NCBI GenBank assembly: GCA_031257835.1
Contig: JAIRNY010000003.1
Location: forward strand, 1-62,881
DNA from: Candidatus Endomicrobiellum cryptotermitis
GTDB lineage: Bacteria > Elusimicrobiota > Endomicrobiia > Endomicrobiales > Endomicrobiaceae
Reading direction: 5' to 3'
Length of the DNA: 62,881 nt
The translations under genes were made by a program, and so were the position numbers. This document shows, one piece after another, positions 54,479 through 62,881 of this stretch. Within the stretch, counting starts at the first letter, position 1. Each line of letters begins with the position of its first letter. The notes beneath the pieces are model-generated. The model was not told where the DNA came from, did not search any database, and worked only from the letters and a program-made list of their open reading frames with translations.

Positions 54479-55672
54479 ATGTATAAAGTTAAAAAATTGT
54501 TTTCAAAAATTTTTGTAATTTTGTCTTTGTTAATTATTCCATTTACAACTAATCATATTGTTGGTTCTCAGCAGCAAACAAAACAAAACCCTATTACTAG
54601 TGAGTTTATCAAAATTTTAAATAAAAATCCTGAAGTTAAAGATTTGATGGTTAAATCTATAGAATTAGCTAGGAAAGTCAATCCAGACATAAAAATTAAC
54701 CCAGCTCAAACGTTAGAAGATTGGTACATCTACATAGACTTGTCTTTAAAAGCAATGCCTTGGAAAGATTTACGTAAAGAATATTTCCCTGGAGTATTTG
54801 AAGGTCTTGATCAGGGGTTAGATTATTTTTATTTTATCTTAGATCAACCTTTACAAGAACTCAAGGGTAAAGGGCTTTATTATAATAGTTTACAATACTA
54901 TGAACCTATACGTTCTTGGATAATTAAGTATGTAAAACAATATGGTACGCACCTAAGTACTAAAAAGTCATGGAACTTAAATTATTATGATGCAATATAC
55001 AACGACTCTCATTTTGGTTTAAAAGATCATGATTGGTATGAAGATCCTAACAATTGGCGTACATTTAACGACTTTTTTTCAAGGAAACTAAAATCCCCAG
55101 ATGCGCGTCCTATTGCAGATAAAGATAAGGTAGTATATATTACTACATACCTAACCTGTTAGGCGAAAAAGAAGATAGCCCTTATAGAGAAACATTTGAT
55201 GGAGGTTATTTAACGCACACTTTCCTTAATGTGCAAGATTATCATCGTTTTCATTTTCCAGTTAGCGGTGTTGTAAGAGAAGTGCGTATAATAGCTCAAG
55301 ATGATGCCGCTGGTGGAATTACAACCTGGGACCCAAAGTTAAAAAAGTATGTTCTTGATAGTAGTGTTCCTGGTTGGCAATCGATAGAAACTAGAGGACT
55401 TGTTATCTTAGAAACAAAAGATTATGGAACAGTTGCACTACTTCCTGTAGGAATGTCCCAAGTAAGTTCAGTTAATTTTGAAGATAATGTTAAAATCGGA
55501 CAACATTTTTCTAAAGGAGACCCGTTAGGATATTTCTTATTTGGAGGTTCAGACTTTATTATGCTTTTCCAAAAAGATTCGGGATTTGAAATGACTGCAC
55601 CAAAAGAACAAAGATGGCAAATATAAACATATTCTCATTGGCAAAAAATACGGTACATTAATCAAAAAGTAA
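54479..55672 (+). pseudogene. Secreted phosphatidylserine decarboxylase-like protein, degraded
   Basis: A good AGGAG site precedes MYKVKKLFSKIFVILSLLII, a signal peptide. The family segments WRTFNDFFSRKLKSPDARPI, VQDYHRFHFPVSGVVREVRI and KGDPLGYFLFGGSDFIMLFQ are clear. The frame shifts at about 55135-55145, and the region that should hold the SPAD-type segment with the catalytic aspartate is missing. A second shift near 55620 hides the end (YKHILIGKKYGTLIKK). The processing motif is GGSD where GGST or GSS is usual. Export is unusual for this family, which normally faces the cytosol. Confidence 0.85.
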
Positions 55673-55725
55673 AAAGTCACGAAAATTTTACACACAAAAC
55701 GTTGTTTTAGAGTTATACTATACAT

Positions 55726-56327
55726 ATGAGGAAAATGAAAATATCTTCATGTTTAGTATTAACAGTTTTAAGTTTAACTTTTGTTTCTTCTAAAAATAAC
55801 TCTTCAGGTGGTAATGTAGCGGATGTAGTAGTTAGAAACGATAAATTTGTAAATCAAGAATCTTCGTCTACAAATGATTTGCAAAGGTTTTATTCAGCTC
55901 AAACTTCTTTACAACTGTCTGCTGTTGAGTCTGAACTTTCAAACGGCAAAAAACTAGCCATTGGATTTGGTATATTTTTCCTCAAATTTATGGACTTGTT
56001 GTTAACCCTAGCCCAACTAACAAATATTACAGCATAAAGACTAGACAAGAAGCTATAGCTTATCTTAACGATGAGTTTTTGTCTAGCAACTTGAAAAAAC
56101 ATGTAACTTTGGTAAGGCGTCACAGTAAAACAAGAACTCTGGGACAAATTTTTGATGGAGATGTTGTAAAATTTGTATCTTCAATGACTTTGTTTGCTCA
56201 GATAGCACAAGAAGAAAGTTGTTTTTCTGGATTTGAAAATGTCTTTTTAGAAACTTTAACAGATTTTAAAGCAGCTCAAGACTCTGCCACTTTAAAGTTG
56301 ATGAAACAAGATTCTTTTAATAAATAG
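55726..56327 (+). pseudogene. DUF1810 protein with N-terminal signal, frameshifted
   Basis: An export signal (MRKMKISSCLVLTVLSLTFV) and a Ser/Asn-rich linker precede DLQRFYSAQTSLQLSAVESE, the start of DUF1810. One frame change near 55960-55970 separates this from YIFPQIYGLVVNPSPTNKYY, SIKTRQEAIAYLNDEF, GQIFDGDVVKFVSSMTLFAQ and the end LKLMKQDSFNK. Only one break is needed to restore the whole protein, so the inactivation may be recent. The role of DUF1810 is unknown; relatives normally lack a signal peptide. Confidence 0.78.
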
Positions 56328-56405
56328 CTAAACATTTAATAAAATTGTGAAAAACTAAAACAAGTTTTTCTGTTATCTTTATACCTGATCTGTAAAGGTT
56401 AGTCT

Positions 56406-56779
56406 GATCTAGTTTAGAAATTTATCTACGTTACAATAGTGATCCACTAAGGTAGCAATCGCAACAAACATTTAAGCAAATAGCAAACTCGCAAAATGAA
56501 AAGACAAGAACGGCTTAAATGAATTTTGCTTCATACAATGAACTGGGTCTGTCTAAAAACCTTAGTGCATATCCTTACTATGCCTTTTTCGACACTACTG
56601 CGTTAAAAAACTTGTGTTTATGACACGATAAACCCTACGTTTTTTGCCTTGAATTGTCAAAAAATTCACAGCAATTATAGGCATTAGAATTTTTTAGACA
56701 GACCACTTTTGAAATATTAAATGTTTATTGCTCATAAGCTGCTCTTTTAGGTAATTCCGGTAAGGTACTAAAATAGGTC
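56406..56779 (+). repeat. Nested inverted-repeat element, copy B
   Basis: This 374-base element lies in the opposite orientation to copy A. Its outer left end GATCTAGTTTAGA pairs imperfectly with the right end CTAAAATAGGTC. It shares with copy C the stretch from the left end to TTTTGCTTCA-ACAATGAA and contains the inner element at 56545-56704. It separates the dead DUF1810 gene from dnaX. The right outer end is more degraded than in copy A. Confidence 0.8.
56545..56704 (+). mobile_element. Inner MITE-like element, copy B
   Basis: This 160-base element has ends GGGTCTGTCTAAAAA and TTTTTTAGACAGACC. It starts after AATGAACT, whereas copy C reads AATGAA at the window edge, so the insertion site within the outer element appears to be the same. 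No ORF. The long interior match with copy A suggests recent or conserved duplication. Confidence 0.75.
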
Positions 56780-57010
56780 AACCTCAATCAAACTAAACTT
56801 AAAATTTTATAGTACATTTAACTCGCCTATCAAAAATCTGATACTCCTTTTTATAAGAAAACATGGAGTTTATTTATAAAAAGGCTGTTTTAGAAAAACC
56901 ATAAAGATTAAGTTAGGTAGTATTTTATCGTATTGCACAAACCATTTAAAAAAAGCATTATATTTGCTAAACTTACTCTAAATAAAAATATAAAAATAAA
57001 GGATTTTTTT

Positions 57011-58642
57011 ATGTCTTACCTTGTTTTAGCTAGGAAATTTAGACCTCAAACTTTTGGCGATGTGATAGGGCAGGAACATATTTTACAGACTCTTAAAAAT
57101 GCAATTTCTGAAAATCGTATAGCTCACGCTTATTTGTTTAGCGGTCCTAGAGGTTGCGGTAAGACAACTATGGCAAGAATTTTTGCTAAAGCTTTAAATT
57201 GTAAGAACAGGACTTTTGCGCGGCCTTGTGGAGAATGCGAAAATTGTATTGAAATTTCAAGGAGTTCAAGTATTGATGTGTTGGAAATAGATGGTGCATC
57301 AAATAATGGTATAGATGAAATAAGAACTTTACGTGATAATGTAAAATTTGCTAGCGCAAACTCAAAATATAAAATTTATATTATAGATGAAGCTCACCAA
57401 ATAACCACGCAAGCTTTTAACGCTTTACTTAAAACGCTTGAAGAGCCTCCAGAGCACGTTGTTTTTATTTTAGCTACTACAGAACAACACAAAATTCCTG
57501 TTACAATTCTTTCAAGATGTCAGCAGTATAGGTTTAAGCTTATATCTACAGAGCAAATGGTTAAGTCGATAAAAAATATTGCACAAAAAGAAGATTTTGA
57601 AATTGATGATGATGCTTTAAGTATAGTTACCACTGCTTCAGGTGGTTCTATGAGAGATGCTTTAAGTCTTTTAGATCAAGCTATATCGTCATGTTCTGGC
57701 AAGATAACTGGAGAATATGTAAGAGGGTTATTAGGACTTCTTCCAAAAGATATTATTTCTTCTGTTACAGGAAATATTGCTAAAGGTCAAGTGCAGTCTA
57801 TTTTGAAAACTGTAAAAGAAATTACAGAACAAGGCTATAATATTTTACAGTTTGCAAGAGACTTACGTAACCATTTAAGGCAAGTTATGGTTTATTCTAT
57901 CAATCCTGAAATTGCAGAAATTTCTTCTGAAGATAAAAAAATTTTTGAAGTACAAAAAAGTTTGTTTTCCGTATCTTGCCATGTGCGTATGAGCAATCTT
58001 TTGTCAAGAGCGTTAGATGAAATGCGTTGGAATGACGATCCCAGAATGGTTTTAGAATTGTACCTTTTAAAAATGGCAGAGCCTTACTATAATGTTGGCG
58101 AACTTCTAACAAAAATAAACGATTTAGAAAAAAGTATAAATGGGGGTTATGTAAGTGCAAATTATTCTATAAAGGAAGATTCTGCAGTAAGCAAAAAAAA
58201 ATCTATAGATGAAGTCACTTCTTCTGTAGATTTAATAAGTGTTTGGGCAGAAATTGTTGATGAAATAACAAAAAAGCATCCTCTTACAGCGCAACCGTTA
58301 AAAAAAGTTTTTATAAAAATATTAGGAGACGCTTCTATACAGCTTTCTGCTTTTGGACAATTTGATTATGAAGGACTTTTAGAGTTTAGAGAGCAAATAT
58401 CTAAACTGTTTAGCCGTAAAACAGGTTTTGATGTAGCAATTAAAATTATTATTGCAAAAGATGAGCAAGCTTATAATTTAAGAAAAGAAGGAAAAGAAGA
58501 AATAGTTGTTGCTCAAGAAGAGTCTTTAAAAACTAGAGATTATGTTGTAAAAGAGGACTTTCAAGAAACATCTAAAACTGCAATACCAAAACACATACAA
58601 GACATAGCAAAAAAATTTGGTTCTATAGCTAAAAAAATTTAA
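57011..58642 (+). CDS. dnaX: DNA polymerase III gamma/tau subunit
   Basis: DnaX is the ATPase of the clamp loader. The product is 543 residues from the ATG at 57011 (SYLVLARKFRPQTFGDVIGQ); an extension to 56933 has no conserved residues. The P-loop is FSGPRGCGKTTMARIFAKAL and the zinc module has CKNRTFARPCGECENC. IIDEAHQITTQAFNALLKTL, EEPPEHVVFILATTE and SGGSMRDALSLLDQA are typical. The C-terminal half would be the tau extension. recR follows, the common dnaX-recR order. Confidence 0.96.
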   Translation: MSYLVLARKFRPQTFGDVIGQEHILQTLKNAISENRIAHAYLFSGPRGCGKTTMARIFAKALNCKNRTFARPCGECENCIEISRSSSIDVLEIDGASNNGIDEIRTLRDNVKFASANSKYKIYIIDEAHQITTQAFNALLKTLEEPPEHVVFILATTEQHKIPVTILSRCQQYRFKLISTEQMVKSIKNIAQKEDFEIDDDALSIVTTASGGSMRDALSLLDQAISSCSGKITGEYVRGLLGLLPKDIISSVTGNIAKGQVQSILKTVKEITEQGYNILQFARDLRNHLRQVMVYSINPEIAEISSEDKKIFEVQKSLFSVSCHVRMSNLLSRALDEMRWNDDPRMVLELYLLKMAEPYYNVGELLTKINDLEKSINGGYVSANYSIKEDSAVSKKKSIDEVTSSVDLISVWAEIVDEITKKHPLTAQPLKKVFIKILGDASIQLSAFGQFDYEGLLEFREQISKLFSRKTGFDVAIKIIIAKDEQAYNLRKEGKEEIVVAQEESLKTRDYVVKEDFQETSKTAIPKHIQDIAKKFGSIAKKI

Positions 58643-58657
58643 GGACATTAAAATAAG

Positions 58658-59254
58658 ATGAACAGACCTGCGTCAGTGGAAAGGCTGATTGAAGTGATAA
58701 AAAAAATGCCAAGTGTAGGCCCTAAAATGGCTGAACGTTTAAGTTACTATATACTTAAAATGCCTGAAGATGAAGTTGGCCAACTTTTAACCGTTATACA
58801 AAAAGCTAGGCAAATAATAAAAAGTTGTAGCTTTTGTTATAATCTGAGTGAACAAGATCCTTGCCCGATATGTTCTGATATTTCAAGAGAAAAACATATA
58901 CTGTGTGTTGTAGAAACTCCTCAAGATTTAATGGCAGTTAGTAAAGTTAAAGAATATAAAGGCCTTTACTTTGTTTTGGGTGGAGCTCTGTCTCCGCTAG
59001 AAGCTATAGGCCCAAATGATATAAGAATTGACAAGTTAATAAAAAGACTAAAAAATGGCAGTATTAGCGAGGTAATAGTTGCTACAGATACAGATTCTAA
59101 AGGTGAAATAACTGCCGTATATATTGCTGAGATTATAAAAAAGTTAAATATAAAAGTTACAAGACTCGGTTATGGACTCCCTGTAGGTGGAGATATTGAA
59201 TATGCCGACGAAGTAACCATTTCTCGTGCAATCGTAGGTCGTAAAGAGATGTAA
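58658..59254 (+). CDS. recR: Recombination protein RecR
   Basis: RecR acts with RecF/RecO at gaps and stalled forks. The 198 residues show the helix-hairpin-helix region LIEVIKKMPSVGPKMAERLS and the zinc finger CSFCYNLSEQDPCPIC. The Toprim domain follows with CVVETPQDLMAVSKVKEYKG, YFVLGGALSPLEAIGP and RLGYGLPVGGDIEYADEVTI. It starts 15 bases after dnaX. Confidence 0.97.
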   Translation: MNRPASVERLIEVIKKMPSVGPKMAERLSYYILKMPEDEVGQLLTVIQKARQIIKSCSFCYNLSEQDPCPICSDISREKHILCVVETPQDLMAVSKVKEYKGLYFVLGGALSPLEAIGPNDIRIDKLIKRLKNGSISEVIVATDTDSKGEITAVYIAEIIKKLNIKVTRLGYGLPVGGDIEYADEVTISRAIVGRKEM

Positions 59255-59374
59255 TAGGCGCTTTACTACCAATATATTTATTATATTTACTGTTATCCTA
59301 GGACAATTGTGATATCTTTAAATAAAGGTTAATTGTTTTTTTGAGTGTTCTATAAATTTAAAACAAGGAGTAAA

Positions 59375-59959
59375 ATGATGTCGGCAAAAATGATTGAAGT
59401 TCGTTGGCATGGTCGTGGAGGGCAAGGCGCAAAAACAGCTGCGCTTTTATTTGCAGAAACCGTTATGGCAACCGGCAAGTATATTCAAGCTTTTCCTGAA
59501 TATGGACCAGAAAGAATGGGCGCTCCAGTACAATCTTTTAATAGAATAAGTGAGGACCCCATAACAATTCACTCAGGTATTACAAGTCCTAATTATGTAG
59601 TTATTTTAGATCCGTCCCTTATGGAATCTGTTCCAGTCACAGACGGGATTGGCCAAAATGGCAAGATTATAGTAAACACTTCTTTTTCATCAAAAGAGAT
59701 AGCGTCTCAACTGAATATAAAAGAAGCGCAAGTATATGTTGTTAATGCAAGTCAAATAGCGCAAGAAACTATTGGTAAAAATATACCTAACACGCCAATG
59801 CTTGGGGCTTTAGTTAAAGTTATTGGTACCTTAGACATCAACAGAGTTTTAGAAGATACAAAAACAAAACTTACTGCCAAGTTTAGACATAAACCGGAAG
59901 TTATTGACGGCAATATTGCTTCTATAAAACGTGCTTATGATGAGGCTAAAAATCAATAA
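59375..59959 (+). CDS. porG: Pyruvate:ferredoxin oxidoreductase, gamma subunit
   Basis: This is the first gene of a four-subunit 2-oxoacid:ferredoxin oxidoreductase. The product is 194 residues from the ATG at 59375, which follows AAGGAG; the open frame goes 10 codons further. VRWHGRGGQGAKTAALLFAE, AFPEYGPERMGAPVQSFNRI and NTPMLGALVKV are characteristic of gamma subunits. The order gamma-delta-alpha-beta is the usual one for the four-subunit POR/VOR class. Pyruvate is the likely substrate, though other 2-oxoacids cannot be excluded. Confidence 0.94.
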   Translation: MMSAKMIEVRWHGRGGQGAKTAALLFAETVMATGKYIQAFPEYGPERMGAPVQSFNRISEDPITIHSGITSPNYVVILDPSLMESVPVTDGIGQNGKIIVNTSFSSKEIASQLNIKEAQVYVVNASQIAQETIGKNIPNTPMLGALVKVIGTLDINRVLEDTKTKLTAKFRHKPEVIDGNIASIKRAYDEAKNQ

Positions 59960-60009
59960 TTAAAAATTGTTTAACTAACATAAGTTTTTTAACTCTTGGA
60001 GGAACCAAA

Positions 60010-60324
60010 GTGAAAAAAGAAGAAAATAGAAAATTAACAGTTCAAGAACTTCCTGTTGGCGATATTGTTGAAGCTGGCACAGCTGTGAACTTTCATACTG
60101 GAAGTTGGCGTTCACAAAGGCCTGTTTGGGATAAAGATAAGTGTATTCATTGTTTAACTTGCTGGATTTCTTGTCCGGACAATTCTATAAAAATAGCCCC
60201 GGATGAAAAGAAAACTACAGTTGTTAGAGGGATAGATTATGACCACTGTAAAGGTTGTGGTATTTGTGCAAGTGAATGTCCAGTAAAAATTAGGGCAATT
60301 ACAATGGAGCAAGAAAGGAAATAA
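60010..60324 (+). CDS. porD: Pyruvate:ferredoxin oxidoreductase, delta subunit
   Basis: This 104-residue ferredoxin-like subunit starts at GTG after TTGGAGGAA. Two [4Fe-4S] motifs are CIHCLTCWISCPDNS and CKGCGICASECPVKI. The N-terminal part has TGSWRSQRPVWDKDKCIHC, a typical delta-subunit approach to the first cluster. It passes electrons from the TPP-bearing beta subunit to free ferredoxin, possibly that encoded at 17085. Confidence 0.94.
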   Translation: MKKEENRKLTVQELPVGDIVEAGTAVNFHTGSWRSQRPVWDKDKCIHCLTCWISCPDNSIKIAPDEKKTTVVRGIDYDHCKGCGICASECPVKIRAITMEQERK

Positions 60325-60368
60325 TTTATAAGAGTCTAAACTTTAAAACTCGGTTAAGGGGTCAATAA

Positions 60369-61574
60369 ATGATAAAGACAGTATATTCTAAAGGTAAACT
60401 TGTTGCAAAGACTGGCAACGAAGTTATGGCTGAAGCAATGCGTCAAATAGAACCAGACGTTGTAGCTGCATACCCTATAACTCCTGCAACAGAAATTGTA
60501 CAGATTTTTTCACAGTTTGTTGCAGATGGAGTTGTAAAAAGTAAATATATTGCAGTAGAAAGTGAACATTCGGCAATGTCAGCTACAATAGCTGCTTGTG
60601 CTGCAGGCGCTAGAGCAATGACAGGGACATCTTCTCAAGGTCTTTGTCTTATGTGGGAAATGCTTTATATTGCTTCTGGTCTTAGACTTCCTATAGTTAT
60701 GGCAGAAGTCAACAGAGCTATCTCTGCTCCAATTAACATTCACGCAGACCAGTCTGATACTATGGGAGCAAGAGATTCTGGTTGGATTCAAATTTATTCA
60801 GAAAATTCTCAAGAAGCTTATGACAATATGATACAAGCTGTAAAGATAGCAGAAAAAGCAAAACTTCCAACAATGGTAACTACAGATGGGTTTATTATTT
60901 CTCACTGTATGGAAGTGGTAGAACTTTATCCGGATCAAGATGTAAAAGTGTTTCTTGGTGAGTATAAGCCAGAAAGATATCTTTTAGACACAAAAAAACC
61001 TTACACTTTAGGTTCTCTAGATTTACAAGATTATTATTTTGAACATAGGTACCAAGTTGCTCAAGCTATGCGAGACGCAAAAAACATAATTTTAGACGTT
61101 GCAAAAGATTTTGAGCAGGTTTTTGGTCGCAAGTATGACCTCTACGAAAAATATCAGCTTGAGGATGCAGAAATTGCAATGGTTGCGATAGGTTCTGCAG
61201 CTGGCACTGCGAAAGTAGTAGTAGATGAGCTTAGAGCTAAAGGAGTAAAAGCTGGTATTTTAAAAATAAGAGTGTTTAGACCTTTCCCTCTAGAGCAAAT
61301 AACAAAAGACTTAGCGCACGTTAAAGCTATTGCAGTTATGGATAGGGCAGATTCATGTTCAGGAGCGTATGCGCCATTATATTTAGATGTTGTTTCGTCT
61401 TTATATTCAGCTGGAATTGTAACTTCTAAAGTGGAAAATTATGTTTACGGTCTTGGAGGTAGAGAAATTAATACAGAACATATAACGCAAATTTATGATC
61501 ACCTAGGAAAGATTGCTTCTGGGTTGCAAAAACCTTCAAGCCAAGTGGAATATGTAAATGTAAGAAAAAAATAA
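60369..61574 (+). CDS. porA: Pyruvate:ferredoxin oxidoreductase, alpha subunit
   Basis: The 401 residues carry the pyrimidine-binding half of the TPP site. GNEVMAEAMRQIEPDVVAAY, PITPATEIVQIFSQFVADG, VESEHSAMSATIAACAAGAR and TGTSSQGLCLMWEMLYIASG are the hallmark segments. The C-terminal domain includes AIMDRADSCSGAYAPLYLDV (with the initial A as V in the protein context VMDR). It is 44 bases after porD with GGGGTC upstream of the ATG. Confidence 0.94.
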   Translation: MIKTVYSKGKLVAKTGNEVMAEAMRQIEPDVVAAYPITPATEIVQIFSQFVADGVVKSKYIAVESEHSAMSATIAACAAGARAMTGTSSQGLCLMWEMLYIASGLRLPIVMAEVNRAISAPINIHADQSDTMGARDSGWIQIYSENSQEAYDNMIQAVKIAEKAKLPTMVTTDGFIISHCMEVVELYPDQDVKVFLGEYKPERYLLDTKKPYTLGSLDLQDYYFEHRYQVAQAMRDAKNIILDVAKDFEQVFGRKYDLYEKYQLEDAEIAMVAIGSAAGTAKVVVDELRAKGVKAGILKIRVFRPFPLEQITKDLAHVKAIAVMDRADSCSGAYAPLYLDVVSSLYSAGIVTSKVENYVYGLGGREINTEHITQIYDHLGKIASGLQKPSSQVEYVNVRKK

Positions 61575-61649
61575 AATACAAAACAGTGTAAAAAAAGATA
61601 AAGATTTTAAATTGGACTTTAACTTTTCTAAAATCTTTAGGAGAATAAA

Positions 61650-62588
61650 ATGGCAAATTTAAAAGAGTTAAGCAAAAATCAAGAACGATTGACAGGTGGT
61701 CATCGTCTTTGCGCAGGGTGTGGCGCAGGTATAGTTGCAAGACAAGCTATGATATCTGCTGGAAATACTCCAGTTGTTGTTACAAGTGCTACAGGTTGTT
61801 TAGAAGTTTCTACAACGATTTTTCCTTACACTTCTTGGAAAACTTCATTTTTTCATAGTGCTTTTGAAAATTCTGCTGCAACATGTAGCGGAATAGAAAG
61901 TGCCTATAGAAGTTTAAAAGAACAAGGGAAAATTACAGAAGATATTAGATTTATAGCTTTTGGCGGTGATGGCGGAACTTATGATATAGGTTTACAATCT
62001 TTGTCGGGCGCTATGGAAAGAGGCCATAGGATGCTTTACATATGTTATAACAATGAAGCATATATGAATACAGGAATTCAAAGGTCAGGCGCTACACCTA
62101 AAGGTGCTTACACTACTACCGCTCCTGCAGGCAAAATTCATCCTGGTGGTAAAGAGCAAAACAAAAAAGATTTAACAGAAATAATGATAGCTCACAATAT
62201 ACCTTATGTTGCTCAAGCTTACGTTGGGAACTGGAATGATTTTGTAACAAAAGTACAAAAAGCTTTATCTGTTGAGGGTCCGTCTTTTATAAATATTCTT
62301 ACACCTTGCAGGCTTGGTTGGAACTATAAACCGGAAGACACAATGATATTAGCTAGACTCGCTGTTGAAACTTGTATATGGCCATCTTTTGAAGTTGAAA
62401 ATGGTGTGTATAAAATAAATGTTATGCCAAAAGAAAAAAAGCCTGTTTCTGAGTTTTTAAACCTTCAAGGTAGATTTAGACATTTATTTAAACCTGAAAA
62501 TGCTCATATATTAGAATCAATCCAATCAGATGTGGATTTTAGGTGGGAACGCTTACAATGTAGAGCTTCAGAAAGTTGTAATATTTAG
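61650..62588 (+). CDS. porB: Pyruvate:ferredoxin oxidoreductase, beta subunit
   Basis: The 312 residues bind TPP and one [4Fe-4S] cluster. RLCAGCGAGIVARQ provides two cluster cysteines, with others at TSATGCLEVS and in the C-terminal part. The TPP/magnesium motif is FGGDGGTYDIGLQSLSGAME, then CYNNEAYMNTGIQRSGATPK and NILTPCRLGWNYKPEDT. It closes the porGDAB operon. AGGAG precedes the start. Confidence 0.95.
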   Translation: MANLKELSKNQERLTGGHRLCAGCGAGIVARQAMISAGNTPVVVTSATGCLEVSTTIFPYTSWKTSFFHSAFENSAATCSGIESAYRSLKEQGKITEDIRFIAFGGDGGTYDIGLQSLSGAMERGHRMLYICYNNEAYMNTGIQRSGATPKGAYTTTAPAGKIHPGGKEQNKKDLTEIMIAHNIPYVAQAYVGNWNDFVTKVQKALSVEGPSFINILTPCRLGWNYKPEDTMILARLAVETCIWPSFEVENGVYKINVMPKEKKPVSEFLNLQGRFRHLFKPENAHILESIQSDVDFRWERLQCRASESCNI

Positions 62589-62595
62589 TTGTTAT

Positions 62596-62638
62596 GATCC
62601 TAAACATAATAAAACTGTTAGAAATTTATTATAGGATC
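62596..62638 (+). terminator. Hairpin after porB
   Basis: GATCCTA and ATAATAAA on the left pair with TTTATTAT and TAGGATC on the right, with a three-base bulge and an 11-base loop. No T-run follows directly, so it may protect the 3' end or act with Rho. Confidence 0.45.
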
Positions 62639-62742
62639 TAGCTTAACTAGTTTTAAGAGAAAAGAAGAATTTTGTTTATAAAATAGTTTGTAGAGCCAAT
62701 TTGTAGAGCCAAATGGTTAAGTGAGTGCAGATGGTGTGGTTT

Positions 62743-62881
62743 GATCTAGTTTAAAACCTTATCTACGTTACTAGAGTGTCTGACTCGGAGAGCAATCGCA
62801 AATAAACATTTAATCAAATTAGCAAACTCGCAAAATGATAAGACAAGAAAGACTTAAATGTATTTTGCTTCAAACAATGAA
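62743..62881 (+). repeat. Nested inverted-repeat element, copy C (cut by window end)
   Basis: It starts GATCTAGTTTAAAACCTTAT and continues with CTACGTTAC, GCAATCGCAA and GCAAACTCGCAAAATGA, matching copy B in the same orientation, up to CAAACAATGAA at the last base. The inner element would start just beyond the window. The gap 62639-62742 has no gene; it holds a 13-base tandem repeat (TTTGTAGAGCCAA at 62687 and 62700). Confidence 0.8.

Noticed and set aside
62687-62712. 13-base tandem repeat as an attachment site
   Set aside because: Only two adjacent copies of TTTGTAGAGCCAA, no integrase gene and no matching tRNA end nearby; more likely a small slippage duplication.

Overview
The window is AT-rich chromosomal DNA from a Gram-negative-type bacterium: it has TonB/ExbBD, two OprB-like porins, a secretin and an RseP protease. 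It combines dense, co-directional housekeeping operons with pockets of badly decayed genes. A four-subunit pyruvate:ferredoxin oxidoreductase, ferredoxin, the DXP isoprenoid pathway, an AddAB-type nuclease and many homopolymer frameshifts fit an anaerobic, host-associated bacterium with a shrinking genome. Elusimicrobiota of the Endomicrobium type (termite-gut flagellate symbionts) are my best guess. That is inference from gene content and style; there is no rRNA gene here to confirm it.

Layout. 1-1660: tonB (cut by the window edge)-exbB-exbD. 1794-6815: heat-shock operon hrcA-grpE-dnaK-dnaJ behind a near-consensus promoter with an overlapping CIRCE operator. 6864-7411: vapB with a wrecked vapC, then a hairpin. 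7481-12080: thrC, cinA, a frameshifted Nudix gene, a Bax-inhibitor-1-like membrane protein, engB and a dCMP deaminase. 12107-13802: a broken secreted coiled-coil gene facing an OprB-like porin, with a shared terminator. 13803-14414: a long intergenic region with a structured rpsB leader. 14415-21013: rpsB-tsf-pyrH-frr-ferredoxin-uppS-cdsA-dxr-rseP. 21031-22497: Fic protein and a decayed phd/parE pair. 22521-29693: ispG, greA, proS, a purine permease, lpd and gcvT. 29724-32313: a short secretin followed by three overlapping TadE/TadG-like genes. 32415-35182: tRNA-Thr, then histidine kinase, single-domain response regulator and a second kinase. 35179-41525: smpB and an AddAB-like helicase/nuclease pair. 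41753-44303: an AAA_14/DUF4143 ATPase and, on the minus strand, a Ste24-type protease. 44380-50915: a dead VOC gene, then tmk-holB-ricT-metG-tatD-radical SAM-3D-domain protein. 50936-56779: tRNA-Leu, tRNA-Ala and a graveyard of secreted-protein genes (C69 dipeptidase, porin, phosphatidylserine decarboxylase, DUF1810) between two inverted copies of a repeat. 57011-59254: dnaX-recR. 59375-62588: porGDAB. The window ends inside a third copy of the repeat.

The most unusual signal is the repeat family at 51172-51510, 56406-56779 and 62743-end. Each full copy has imperfect outer terminal inverted repeats (GGTCTAGTTTAGA...) and carries inside it a second, shorter element with its own inverted ends (GGGTCTGTCTAAAAA...). 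It looks like a non-coding mobile element nested in another one. The two full copies are in opposite orientation and enclose about 4.9 kb in which nearly every protein gene is dead. Other points for follow-up are the structured rpsB leader, a 23-bp perfect inverted repeat over the response-regulator stop codon, the compact secretin/TadE cluster without a motor ATPase in view, and the recurring pattern of otherwise readable genes broken at A/T runs.
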